Source: Bartonella koehlerae C-29
GTDB taxonomy: Bacteria; Pseudomonadota; Alphaproteobacteria; Rhizobiales; Rhizobiaceae
Assembly (NCBI RefSeq): GCF_000706625.1
Contig: NZ_KL407334.1
Coordinates: 27,115-91,114 of the forward strand
Length of the DNA stretch: 64,000 nucleotides
Reading direction: 5' to 3'
Below, one piece after another: positions 40,297-48,880 of this stretch. The notes beneath the pieces were generated by a model. That model had not been told where the DNA came from and ran no database searches. It was given only the letters and a program-made list of their open reading frames with translations. Both the position numbers and the translations under genes were made by a program. Numbering within the stretch: the stretch's first letter is position 1; each line of letters begins with the position of its first letter.

Positions 40297-40473
40297 ATGA
40301 TGAATATTAGATACTTTTTTATAGCAGGAGCAATGACAAGTAGTTTAGCTCTTGCTATGCAAGAAAATAATTATATTATTAATGACCAACAAGCCCATAT
40401 TATTAATCCTTATACTATTCCTGGAAGCGATTTACAATTTATTGAGCTTATAAATATTGAATTAAATAAATAA
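40297..40473 (+). CDS. Small secreted peptide of unknown function
   Basis: A 58-codon frame, MMNIRYFFIAGAMTSSLALA followed by MQENNYIIND, has AGGAG five bases before the first ATG and a signal-peptide shape with a likely cut after LALA. The mature part is about 38 residues, Asn/Ile-rich and without cysteine, ending ELINIELNK. It lies in the most AT-rich part of the window with nothing else around. I recognise no family. The combined ribosome site, signal peptide and clean stop argue that it is real. Confidence 0.55.
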   Translation: MMNIRYFFIAGAMTSSLALAMQENNYIINDQQAHIINPYTIPGSDLQFIELINIELNK

Positions 40474-40940
40474 AATATTAAAAAAATATTAACAACAAAG
40501 AAAAAATGAACATAAATCTTCTCTATCCAAACAGAAAAATATTTTATACGCCGAACACATTTTTGCATTTTGTGCTCTTTTTAATAGATACAAATTTGAA
40601 ATTGCATTAATTGAAAATAAATAAAAAACCAAAGAGGTGCTTATATATTGTAATGTATTACCAAGCAGTAGTGATTTATTATAAAAATAAATATTGAAAA
40701 AGCGTCAGATAAAGAGCGAGCTTTTTTAAAGTGTCTTTTCTTTTTATCAAAGATTTTCTTCTGCGTATGTATTCTCTTGTGCTGATCTTTAGCACACCTT
40801 TGGTTACAGTAAAGTCCTTTTCTTGAAAGGCGAAATAACAGTGAATTTGATCACAATAACTCCCTTCCACTGTGTCAATAATTCTCTTTTACTGTGTATA
40901 CTAAGTTATTTTCAATCGACTTTTTTTGAAAATTTTACTG
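40474..40940. other. AT-rich gap
   Basis: No gene recognised; a 63-codon minus-strand frame at 40679-40870 has no supporting feature. Confidence 0.35.
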
Positions 40941-41363
40941 TTATTCTTCATTTTCTTTAAAATTTTTAAGAACCTCTTGATTTCGTATAAAGTAGCTCTT
41001 TGTTTCTCCCAATAACGGTTTGTTCTGTAAACAGCTTATTTTATCTCCTGTGCAGATTGTTTCTTCCAGTTTCTGAATGTTTTTTTTCAACTTACGATCC
41101 TGCAAACGGTGGAGCCCCCAAAGAATAGGGAGAGGTGCGAAAATACAGGCCCAGAGAAAAACTGGGAGGAAAAATATCAGATAACCGATACCATTCCATC
41201 TTGCTCTACCCAACATCTGTGTTTCGCTCAACACCTGCATGAGAGACATCGTCAGCATAGAAGACCCTGCAATCACTATGATGAGAAATATAGAGAAGAT
41301 GATAAGAAACTTGAGAGACGTTCTTTTATCATTTTTCAATGTATAATTTTTCAACGAAAACAC
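40941..41363 (-). CDS. Two-helix membrane protein, array member 1
   Basis: A 140-residue protein, GTG start, with two hydrophobic helices (LIIFSIFLIIVIAGSSML and YLIFFLPVFLWACIFA). A basic amphipathic segment LHRLQDRKLKKNIQKLEE and a polar tail follow. Its start overlaps a 31-codon upstream frame by 13 bases. The same plan, with the KLKKxIQKxE segment, recurs in the protein at 42429 and in a decayed copy between them. Function unknown. Confidence 0.6.
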   Translation of the reverse strand: MFSLKNYTLKNDKRTSLKFLIIFSIFLIIVIAGSSMLTMSLMQVLSETQMLGRARWNGIGYLIFFLPVFLWACIFAPLPILWGLHRLQDRKLKKNIQKLEETICTGDKISCLQNKPLLGETKSYFIRNQEVLKNFKENEE

Positions 41364-41446
41364 CCTTGCTTTTCTAAAACGGAAGAAAGTATACTTGTAG
41401 CAGGAGCTGAATTTTCCCCTTTAAATCTTCCTCTTATTTCTTCCAT
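41351..41446 (-). CDS. 31-residue leader-like ORF upstream of array member 1
   Basis: A short frame, MEEIRGRFKGENSAPAT and on to KQGCFR, begins at an ATG with AAGG five bases upstream. Its stop lies inside the next gene, the arrangement of coupled translation. It could be a leader peptide or a small partner. Support is limited to the overlap and ribosome site. Confidence 0.35.
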   Translation of the reverse strand: MEEIRGRFKGENSAPATSILSSVLEKQGCFR

Positions 41447-41817
41447 AGTTAACCTTATAACCGCGCCTCATCAATATCTCCTATATTTGGCCCATGATAG
41501 GATTCCTCCACCGTAACAAATTTACCATGACAGACTTATCTCTCTCCGTAACAAACTTATCCCCATAACCTAGCTTATCCTTGTCTGTGTGCCTCTCAGG
41601 GATCATTCAAATGCGGCTCCTTTCCTAGGTCTCATAACTGCTCCATTTTTAAAGATTTCTCAAGCATTTTGAGGCACGATTTTATCATTTTCTTTCAATT
41701 CCTTCACTATTATACTATACAATTTTGAACATTTGATAACAAAGTCATAGAATGCAACAATAATGCTACCTTTGACTAACGACAGCCCCCTTCTTGACGA
41801 AAGAGAAAAAATCATAG

Positions 41818-42240
41818 CTATGCAAACAACAGAAACAAAGGGTTTAAAAGCTCTTTATTGTTCTTTTCTCCTGCATCCCGTAATGTCATCGGTTTATCCT
41901 GCGGCTCTACCTCTTTTTTTAATTTTTGAATCATTTTTTCAACTGACCCATCACTCTTAATATGAACAAGCAAAAAAACCGAACAGAAAAAAGAGTAGAC
42001 ATAACAATCCATGTGAGGAGGCTAAAATAGAATAAAGGAAAAGCTTTCTCCCTTCCTCCATTACCTGGAATGAGAAATATTGCCTAGCATGAAAGAAAAG
42101 AATAATTGGAAAAACCACCATTACAATTACAAGAGAGACAGAGACTATTCTTTTATAATCTTTCTAAGTATAATTTCGCAAAGAAAAAGAGTGTATTTTT
42201 TCTCAAAGATTGAATTTTTTCCCTTTATTTTTTATACAAT
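41818..42240 (-). pseudogene. Decayed middle copy of the two-helix membrane protein
   Basis: Minus-strand DNA from about 42240 to 41818 aligns by eye with member 1. Examples are aaagggaaaaaattca against aaaggggaaaattca, a matching attatac segment, and the encoded KMIQKLKKEVE against KKNIQKLEE. Several stops and shifts interrupt it. Confidence 0.6.
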
Positions 42241-42277
42241 TGCCACATACACTGTTCAATGATTGTTTTTCCGCTCT

Positions 42278-42418
42278 TTATTCATACGAAAGTGAAATCT
42301 CGCACACTTGATAAAAAATTAATACAAGACCCCCCACAATTATCATATTATTAAAAATGACCAGGGTGATGAGTCCTACAATAGCGAGACCGGCCAATAA
42401 TATTGTAAAGAGAGTCAT
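42278..42418 (-). CDS. 46-residue membrane peptide downstream of array member 2
   Basis: MTLFTILLAGLAIVGLITLV starts at an ATG behind a strong GGAGG site, ten bases after the stop of the preceding membrane protein gene. Two hydrophobic segments fill almost the whole peptide. The spacing shows one transcript. Function unknown; a small subunit or toxin-like peptide are both possible. Confidence 0.55.
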   Translation of the reverse strand: MTLFTILLAGLAIVGLITLVIFNNMIIVGGLVLIFYQVCEISLSYE

Positions 42419-42428
42419 TTTTCCTCCA

Positions 42429-42719
42429 TCACACTTTGTAGAGAGATTGATTTGTAGCACTTCTCCGCTGATTTTCCATTTTTTGAATCATTTTTTTCAA
42501 TTTATAATTCAGTATGATATGGAAAAGCAGAGTAACTGGCAAGAAGATGACAAGACATGCCCAAACTGCAATTGACAGAAGAAACATAGTCGGAATAAAG
42601 CCATCCAATCGAATACCATCCATCAAACAAAGAAAAAATTCAGTCCGAATAAAAGCTGTTAAAACCAACAGAATAAGAGAAATACAAAATATTATGACGT
42701 AATTTCTCGAAAAAAGCAT
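42429..42719 (-). CDS. Two-helix membrane protein, array member 2
   Basis: A 96-residue protein starting MLFSRNYVIIFCISLILLVL, with a second helix near FLLSIAVWACLVIFLPV and the basic segment YKLKKMIQKMENQRR. It parallels member 1 in order of helices and in the VxxWAC...FxP motif. Its ATG shares one base with the stop of a 38-codon frame upstream (TGATG). It belongs to a three-gene minus-strand unit with the 46-residue peptide. Confidence 0.6.
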   Translation of the reverse strand: MLFSRNYVIIFCISLILLVLTAFIRTEFFLCLMDGIRLDGFIPTMFLLSIAVWACLVIFLPVTLLFHIILNYKLKKMIQKMENQRRSATNQSLYKV

Positions 42720-42835
42720 CACTGATGTTTGAACGAAAAAAGTTTAAATTCTTTATCAAATGTTGAATGTGATACAGAGAGTATATCAGCATACTCTTGA
42801 AAAGATTGAGGTGATGGTGGTTTGTTTATTGTCAC
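42719..42835 (-). CDS. 38-residue ORF coupled to array member 2
   Basis: A GTG-started frame reads TINKPPSPQSFQEYADILSV and on to KLFSFKHQ, with GGAGA about ten bases upstream. Its stop overlaps the next start. It is soluble and has no recognised family. The coupling resembles that upstream of array member 1. Confidence 0.35.
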   Translation of the reverse strand: MTINKPPSPQSFQEYADILSVSHSTFDKEFKLFSFKHQ

Positions 42836-44152
42836 GCTGACACTTCTCCGCTTTTTTAAATTGCATGACACTTTAACATTTTACTACAGTGGCAACCAGT
42901 ACTTTCTCTACAAAGAGCTCTATCACTGATTTCCCCCATATATATATATTATAAACATGATGAGGAAAACTGCAGATACCAACGTAAAACTATACGTTGT
43001 TTTCTCTCAATCAAAACATATGACAAAAACCAGCAACAGACTTGACTGCACCATCTAATCTATCAAAAAGCAAAATGCCCCTCTCCACAACACACATAGC
43101 AATACAATGTTCATACATTAAAAGTTCGTATAACAAACCCAATAAAAATTTTTAACCCTCTCTTTTAAAAAGCTATAAGATTCTAATAAAAAGGTAAAAG
43201 CAGTGGAGTATCTCCCAAACGAAGATGAACAGCAGTTCATAAAGAAAGATGAACGCGTGACACAAACCGCTTTTTCAAGAGCAGATGATCATTTTTTCCA
43301 TCACCAAACTTTATAACAGTCTCATAATCAAAACCTGTCAAATTGTTTTAGAAAGTAGCAAAAATGAAGACTAAAATCTTAGAAAAATCCTCTATAAAGG
43401 AAATTTTTAAAGAAAAAAAAGACTACGGTAAGAAGGAATCAAAAAAATGGACCATTTTGTCATTCATGTTGTATTCTCAGTGTCTTATAGATATTTTATT
43501 TGAAAAGATAAGCCATTTTATAGTATTATAAGAAAAGGAAGAAGATTTGTTTTTTGCAGATATTCTCTGTTTAACAGACAACAAATTTTCTTCAAAAGAG
43601 GATAAGTAAAAGTGCTAAACAGGAGGATAAACTCAAAAAGTGTTATCTCTTAAGTCTTTTGTGGCTACTACCAATGGCAAAATCCTAAAAGAAGCCCCAA
43701 AACAAAGCAATGGCTTCTGGAGTAAGGTTTAAAGGCTTGTGCAAAACTTTTTTTCACACAAAAGTTAATAAAAACAACCAGCCAGAAAATAGAAGGGCAT
43801 TTTTTTCAGTTTTTCATGCACAGCTATATTTTGCGCCATATAGGCACATCAAATCTGGTAAAAATTTTTCTTCTAGAGGCAAAGCACAGGTTCAAAAATG
43901 ATAGAAGCAAGCAAATGATTGGCTAGAAATGGCAGGTTAAAGAAGGAAGAAACAATGTGCAAGAAAGAATATTTTGCTACAACTTTAAGGAGCATTGTAC
44001 TTTTTTGAGGGGGGAAAGGACTATTTTAAACTTATTGCTTTTCATCGCCCTCCCACCGATAGGCGTCTCCCCTATAAGAGTATGACTCAAAGAGTTTTCC
44101 CTATACTGTCATTGTAGCAAAGGAGTTCCTTTTTACTTCAAACGGTAGATTC
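42836..44152. other. Gene-poor stretch
   Basis: An AT-rich 1.3 kb with an (AT)n run near 42939-42952. Frames at 43450-43620 and 43710-43901 have no domain or ribosome site. Confidence 0.4.
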
Positions 44153-44701
44153 ATGAAAACAGATAAAAAACGCGGTAGACCTAGAATAACAGGTAAACCA
44201 AGAGAACCCAATGGCCGTATTTCACGTGCGAAAAGACCAGACAAGGCTACTCCACAAGTTACGATTGAAATGCGTGCGAAGCACTTTAATTTAAGCATAG
44301 AAGAGGCGAAAAATCCGCTTTCGAGTTCTTATATTGGGCGACTTTATATGCTTAGCAATAAACAAGATGGCTCAGGCATCAATAAAGAGCAATATGATAC
44401 AGCACAAAGATATCTTCAAATCAGAAACGACTATTTATGCGCAAAAGGTTTACCGAATGGCTATTATGATAACTTTACACATACATTATCTGATGAAAAG
44501 GCAAAAAAACAATGGATTCGTAGAGCAACCGATCACTATGAAGAAATGCAAGAAGTGATCAAAGAAACACAACAGCTGCATCGCCAACATAACTTCCATG
44601 CGGCTTTACAATATCTCGTTGTAGAAGATCAATCGTTCCCCTCTCTCATTTGTTCACTCCGTCTTATTCTTGACACACTTCACAAACATTTTGACGGTTA
44701 A
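44153..44701 (+). CDS. Phage-region protein with basic N-terminus, related to 35488 gene
   Basis: A 182-residue protein. The first 35 residues are strongly basic (KTDKKRGRPRITGKPREP contains an AT-hook-like RGRPR), suggesting DNA contact. The centre, SYIGRLYMLSNKQDGSGINK then EQYDTAQRYLQIRND, matches the block of the protein at 35488. It stands upstream of the lysis cassette, where phages place late regulators or small terminase genes. A role in late gene control is an inference. Confidence 0.6.
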   Translation: MKTDKKRGRPRITGKPREPNGRISRAKRPDKATPQVTIEMRAKHFNLSIEEAKNPLSSSYIGRLYMLSNKQDGSGINKEQYDTAQRYLQIRNDYLCAKGLPNGYYDNFTHTLSDEKAKKQWIRRATDHYEEMQEVIKETQQLHRQHNFHAALQYLVVEDQSFPSLICSLRLILDTLHKHFDG

Positions 44702-45061
44702 ATAAAGAGTGATCATTCGCGGAGAAGCGCCCACCAAAACCCAGCAATCTGTAAATATTTAAGCATTCGTACGTTTGTATTGATGAGGCATAATATATTT
44801 GTTTAAGAATGGGGGCACTGTAGTAGAATGAGGAGCTAAAAATTATTGCAAACCACCACGTAAGAGCTTTGAATATATCATTGAGGTAAGACTATTGTCT
44901 CTACCTGTTTGCATAATCTCAGAAATGGGAAGACAGCTTAATTTGGGGAGAATATAAAGTCTTAAAGGTGAAAAAGAGCGCTCATCTTTACCATCACTCT
45001 TTCATTCGACTTTACAGTTTTCAAAACTATCCACAACCAATATCTTTATAAATAATGAAGA

Positions 45062-45087
45062 GTGAGCATTGCCTCACACTTTTTTTC
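45062..45087 (+). terminator. Probable rho-independent terminator
   Basis: GTGAG-cattgc-CTCAC followed by ACTTTTTTTC, about 360 bp after the preceding gene. Confidence 0.5.
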
Positions 45088-45109
45088 TTAGGTTTTTTTT
45101 AATAGGGTT

Positions 45110-45510
45110 ACGCCCCTCAGGAAAAATAAAAACACCATTATGTTGCGCATTCACGGGCTTTTTTTAGAGAAACATCTCTCAGCACATAAAAGCCCATTTC
45201 ACAACGATGTCCATGAAGGACATATAGTAAAGCCATTGTACACCACCCTCTTTACGTTTATGAAGATGTAAACTGGCACCATCATTCTCTTTGCCAACTT
45301 AAAATGTTGCCATAAGCTTTACATTGAAACGGTTCATAAGGGGTATTTTTATTCCCTTAAATAGTTTTTATCCACACGCTAACCCCGCTTCTGATGTACA
45401 AAAAATGATTTTTCTGATTATGAATGAAGCATTTGAGATGAGAGAATCATACGATATGCGGAATTCTTATTCAAATTGAAAAAAAAATGAATTATCTTCA
45501 TAAATCAATA
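45110..45510 (-). pseudogene. Integrase arm remnant with divergent partner segment
   Basis: The minus strand of about 45150-45330 matches the integrase fragment at 11280-11370 (encoded HKRK..., QWLYY, hR.EMG) with many changes. The plus strand at 45430-45510 matches the MREPYDI segment. A perfect DnaA-box-like TTATCCACA lies between them at 45369. Confidence 0.6.
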
Positions 45511-45836
45511 TAGTGACAGAAAAATCCTTACCCCATCAATAATCCTCACCAAAAGCAACAATCGAAAAGCATCTCACCAGAATCAAGTCTCACCAGCAAC
45601 ACATTCATCAGCTCCCAACCTTACCGGAAAACTCTCTTACCTCTTTTAAAACACCCTTCTCTTCGCCCTCCAAGTTATTCCCCAGACCGATCTCACCTCA
45701 TCCGCCCCCCTGCCAAAAGCCGTACCATCAATAATCAACCACAAAAGACAACCTGGTAGTTTAATCTTTGCAAAATCTCATGTCTTTTCTGTTTTTGAAA
45801 GGCGAGAAAAATGCAATTATACGAGTATGTCATGCT

Positions 45837-45862
45837 GCTCTGCTTTGTGCAGAGCTTTTTTT
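45837..45862 (+). terminator. Terminator hairpin, leader copy 1
   Basis: GCTCTGC-TTTGT-GCAGAGC followed by seven T. Confidence 0.75.
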
Positions 45863-46685
45863 ATACCAGCACCCACGCTAGAAATCTCTTCACTAAAAAG
45901 CCAGACTATAATAAACTGAAGAAAGATGAAAAAATGGTTCTTGTTCATATCCAAAAAAACTTCCGATTAAAACAGCACACTCTGTTACAAAACTAGCGGA
46001 GTTGATTAAAATAAAAAACACAAAATCTTAACTTTTCTGTTGACAATGAAGAGAAAATCGTATTTAATGACATATGCGGGGAGGTTTTTTTTGTGTCTAA
46101 ATTTCACTGTTATTTCTAGCAGTGTTTTTGTTGTTGTCTGTGTAAAGTGTCATTTCTCTCCTATTCTTGGAGAAAGGAATAGGGAGTGTTCTTCAGCTAT
46201 TGCTTTGTGCAGAGCATTACTCACGTCAGAAACCAACTTTCTAGAGATCTCTCTACCAGAAACCCACACCTACAAAAGTAACAATTGAAAATCAACTTCA
46301 CATATCATCAGCCCTCACCTCATCGGCAAACCTTCCTGTTCCTTTAGCACACCCTTCGCCCCACTCTCTGAGCCATTGTCCCTCTCACTCTTCACTACAG
46401 AGAAAACCAACAAACAATGCCCCCGTAAAAAGGAAACCATAGCAACCCTCCTCCTCACCAGCCTCCCACCCTCACCGGCAAACCCTCCCGTCTCTTTAAT
46501 ACACCCTTTGCTCTATTCTACGAGCCATTACCAACCTGATCTCAATCGATCCGCCCAACCTTAGCGAAAACTACACCATCAGCAATCAACAATAAAAGAC
46601 AACCTGATGGTTTAATCTTTGCAAAATCTCATGTCTCTTCTGTTTTTGAAAGGCAGGAAAATGCAATTTGAGAGTATGTCACGCT

Positions 46686-46711
46686 GCTCTGCTTTGTGCA
46701 GAGCTTTTTTT
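46686..46711 (+). terminator. Terminator hairpin directly before the endolysin gene
   Basis: GCTCTGC-TTTGT-GCAGAGC and a T run end one base before an ATG (46712) in the endolysin frame. A terminator here would block the lysis genes unless antitermination occurs, as in Q-controlled phages. Confidence 0.75.
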
Positions 46712-46723
46712 ATGGAGAAATTT

Positions 46724-47386
46724 ATGCGAAAAATATCAAAAGAAGGGCTTGCGCTGATTAAACAATGGGAAGGATTGCGTTTGAATGCCTATCAAGATTC
46801 TATTGGTGTATGGACAATCGGTTATGGCCATACAAAGAGTGCTGGAAAACCTTTTGTTCGCAAAGGCATGGAAATCACTGAACAGCAAGCCGAAGAACTT
46901 CTTTGTCAAGACTTGCAACAATTTGAAAATGCTGTTGAACAAGCTGTCACTGTTTCTTTAACAGATGAACAATTCGCAGCATTAGTTTCATTTTGTTATA
47001 ATGTAGGAACAGCAGCTTTTTGCAACTCGACACTTTTAAAAAAACTCAATAAAGGTAATTATGAAGCAGTCCCAACCGAATTACAGAAATGGACCAAAGC
47101 AGGAGGTAAACGCCTTCAAGGTCTAGTCAATAGACGTGCAGCAGAAACAGGGTTATGGGCAAAACGCTCTTATGTTTCTTCTAACACTCAAAAAGTAGAA
47201 ACGAAAGATGCAACAAGTCTTTTTAAATTAGAAGCGCTTGCACCGATTATAGGCTCCTCTTCAGGGCTTGGAGGCTTGTTAGCAGTTAATGGTCCGATCC
47301 AATGGGCACTGGCAACGGTGATGGTTGTAGCTGCATGTGCTGGAATTTTCTTTGTTGCAAAACGCTTTCAGGAACATCGTCTATGA
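46724..47386 (+). CDS. Phage endolysin (GH24 lysozyme) with C-terminal membrane helix
   Basis: The 220-residue protein MRKISKEGLALIKQWEGLRL has the T4-type lysozyme triad: Glu in WEGLRLNAYQDS, Asp in the same block and Thr in WTIGYGHT. Later family strings are ALVSFCYNVG and GLVNRRAAE. After a linker, residues about 190-210 form a membrane helix (QWALATVMVVAACAGIFFVA). GGAG in the preceding codons supports the ATG at 46724. It cleaves peptidoglycan at the end of the lytic cycle. The stop overlaps the next start (ATGA). Confidence 0.92.
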   Translation: MRKISKEGLALIKQWEGLRLNAYQDSIGVWTIGYGHTKSAGKPFVRKGMEITEQQAEELLCQDLQQFENAVEQAVTVSLTDEQFAALVSFCYNVGTAAFCNSTLLKKLNKGNYEAVPTELQKWTKAGGKRLQGLVNRRAAETGLWAKRSYVSSNTQKVETKDATSLFKLEALAPIIGSSSGLGGLLAVNGPIQWALATVMVVAACAGIFFVAKRFQEHRL

Positions 47387-47610
47387 TCTGGTGGATGAAA
47401 AGAAATCTGATGGTAATAGGTGCGGTTTTGTCCGCTTTTTTTATAGCCTTAACAAAAGCTTTTACTCTCGGCAAGAAGATTGAGCAGCAAAAGCAAACAG
47501 AAAAGATTCTAAAATCAGCCACAACACGTCTTGAGATAGAAAATGAAGTTAACAAAAAAAGTGATACTGATGTGCGTGCTGAGCTCTCTAGCTGGCTGCG
47601 TGGTAAATAA
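47383..47610 (+). CDS. Probable inner-membrane spanin (Rz-like)
   Basis: A 75-residue protein starting MIWWMKRNLMVIGAVLSAFF: one N-terminal membrane helix, then a Gln/Lys/Glu-rich coiled-coil stretch (KKIEQQKQTEKILKSATTRL). This is the plan of i-spanins. It overlaps the endolysin stop by four bases, and the lipoprotein gene begins inside it in another frame, the classic nested Rz/Rz1 layout. The call rests on layout, not sequence similarity. Confidence 0.7.
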   Translation: MIWWMKRNLMVIGAVLSAFFIALTKAFTLGKKIEQQKQTEKILKSATTRLEIENEVNKKSDTDVRAELSSWLRGK

Positions 47611-47746
47611 GCGTCCTTCCTGTGAAGGATGGTTGCCCATTTACCTAGAGAAGAAAGATCTAAATGTCATCAGTGCAAACTTAGCAAGAGAGATCTTAAA
47701 ACATAATAAACAGGGTGAGTACTTGTGTGGGTGGAAACATGGCTAG
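47543..47746 (+). CDS. Probable outer-membrane spanin lipoprotein (Rz1-like)
   Basis: A 67-residue protein with a lipoprotein signal, MKLTKKVILMCVLSSLAGC, lipidated at Cys19. The short mature part has CEGWLPIYL, VISANLAREILKHN and a terminal cysteine motif LCGW. It starts within the i-spanin gene in a different frame. It would link the outer membrane to the i-spanin and fuse membranes at lysis. The same CEGW...LCGW lipoprotein type occurs in other rhizobial prophage lysis cassettes as far as I recall. Confidence 0.7.
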   Translation: MKLTKKVILMCVLSSLAGCVVNKRPSCEGWLPIYLEKKDLNVISANLAREILKHNKQGEYLCGWKHG

Positions 47747-47960
47747 AAAAAAAACTGAACAAACGACAGAACTCACGGAATTAGAAAAAGAAATACTTCA
47801 CGAAATAATCCTTACTTATCAAAGTGTGAAAATGATGTCTCGTTTTATGAAGTGGATAACATTTTTCCTCTTTTTATTGATCCTTGATTTTGCACGCCTC
47901 ATAGACGCAATAGAGAATATCTTTGTACATTTAAAGCAGTGGGTCATCTCAAAGAAGTAA
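47739..47960 (+). CDS. Small membrane protein at end of lysis cassette (holin candidate)
   Basis: A 73-residue protein, MARKKTEQTTELTELEKE, with a charged N-terminus and one membrane helix (WITFFLFLLILDFARLI) followed by a polar end. Its ATG overlaps the previous stop. Size, topology and place suggest a class III holin or anti-holin; no family similarity was recognised. Confidence 0.55.
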   Translation: MARKKTEQTTELTELEKEILHEIILTYQSVKMMSRFMKWITFFLFLLILDFARLIDAIENIFVHLKQWVISKK

Positions 47961-48140
47961 AGAACAAAATTACTCTATCGCTCTGTGCTGCAAGAGAGAG
48001 CAAAAAATCCTTGTTAAAAAAAATCCATAAAGCGTTATCGTACTCCCATCTTATATCTGCTCCAATGGCTTTTACGGTAAACCCTTCACGAGCGCCATCG
48101 TGAAATGAGCTTTTGTGCCTTTTAAAATGTTTCATGCATA
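47961..48140 (+). pseudogene. Integrase arm remnant, plus strand
   Basis: From about 48010 the DNA tracks the fragment at 11290-11400: caatggcttttacggtaaac then ttcacgagcgccatcgtgaa and gccttttaaaatgtttc. Several stops are present and only the arm domain is represented. Confidence 0.6.
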
Positions 48141-48289
48141 CACCACACGAGCACATCTGCAAAATTATCTAATCTTGCAGGCTTACTCACCATTCGGCAA
48201 GATTTCAAATTTAAAAGCTTTGCGTCATTGTAGAGGATCTATTAAAGAGTCTTTATTATTACTTTACTCTACTATTTTATACTTCATTT

Positions 48290-48510
48290 ATGAAAAAAAC
48301 TAAATTAAGATGCAAAAGATACTGTGTTTTTAAATGTCCACTTAGCCTTTATAACGAAGTAGCGTAAAAAAGTTTTTCCGAAAGTAATACGAAAAGATTT
48401 ACATTTTATTTTTAAAAATGTTTGTTTGGCTTTTGAAGCTGAATATGTAGAATTTAATGGTGACGCTGATCATATCCACCTGCTTAGTGGAGTCACACTT
48501 CTCATACAAA
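48290..48510 (+). pseudogene. IS200/IS605-type transposase TnpA remnant
   Basis: Broken frames read KKTKLRCKRYCVFK and then LAFEAEYVEFNGDADHIHLL, the block that contains the HUH motif (HxH) of Y1 transposases. The catalytic tyrosine region is missing. Confidence 0.6.
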
Positions 48511-48519
48511 ACAAAAAAC

Positions 48520-48880
48520 GCTATTGCGTTACAAATTCACGCGCTTTTTTAAAGAGGCATCTCTCAGCGCAAAAAAGCCCATTTCACGACGGCGCCCATA
48601 AATGGTAATGGTAAAACCATTATGCACCATACTCTTTACGCTTATGAAAGCCAAAACCGAGCACTATCATACTCTTTAGCCAGCTCAAAATGTTGCAAAA
48701 ACCTTTGCGTGGAGACGATTCATAAGGAGCATTTTTACTCCTTTTTCGAAGAGTTTTTATCCACACACCAACCCCGCTTGAGGCATGCAAACGAAGAGTT
48801 TTGAATAATTTCACGAGGGAACCTGAAATAGAAGAATCTTACATATTCGTAGCTCTCATTCAAGTTGAACACCACTAAAT
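48520..48880 (-). pseudogene. Integrase arm remnant with divergent partner, second minus-strand copy
   Basis: This stretch parallels 45110-45510: ttcacgcgcttttttaaagag...catctctcagcgca, aaaagcccatttcacgacgg, ctctttacgcttatgaa and tttttatccacacaccaacccc recur in the same order. A DnaA-box-like TTATCCACA lies near 48759. Confidence 0.6.

Larger units (their letters stand above)
45580..46715 (+). repeat. Duplicated lysis-gene leader with terminator hairpins (offset 851 bp)
   Basis: Blocks at about 45665-45862 and 46530-46711 share gacaacctg.tggtttaatc, tttgcaaaatctcatgtc, tttttgaaaggc and the hairpin. The first copy is followed by unrelated sequence; the second runs straight into the endolysin gene. 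Between the copies are C/T-rich repeats and a third partial hairpin near 46200 (gctttgtgcagagc). Confidence 0.8.

Noticed and set aside
45811..45996. 61-codon frame MQLYEYVMLLCFVQ
   Set aside because: It runs through the terminator hairpin and is a copy of the non-coding leader before the endolysin gene; the matching frame in the second copy is just the endolysin upstream extension.
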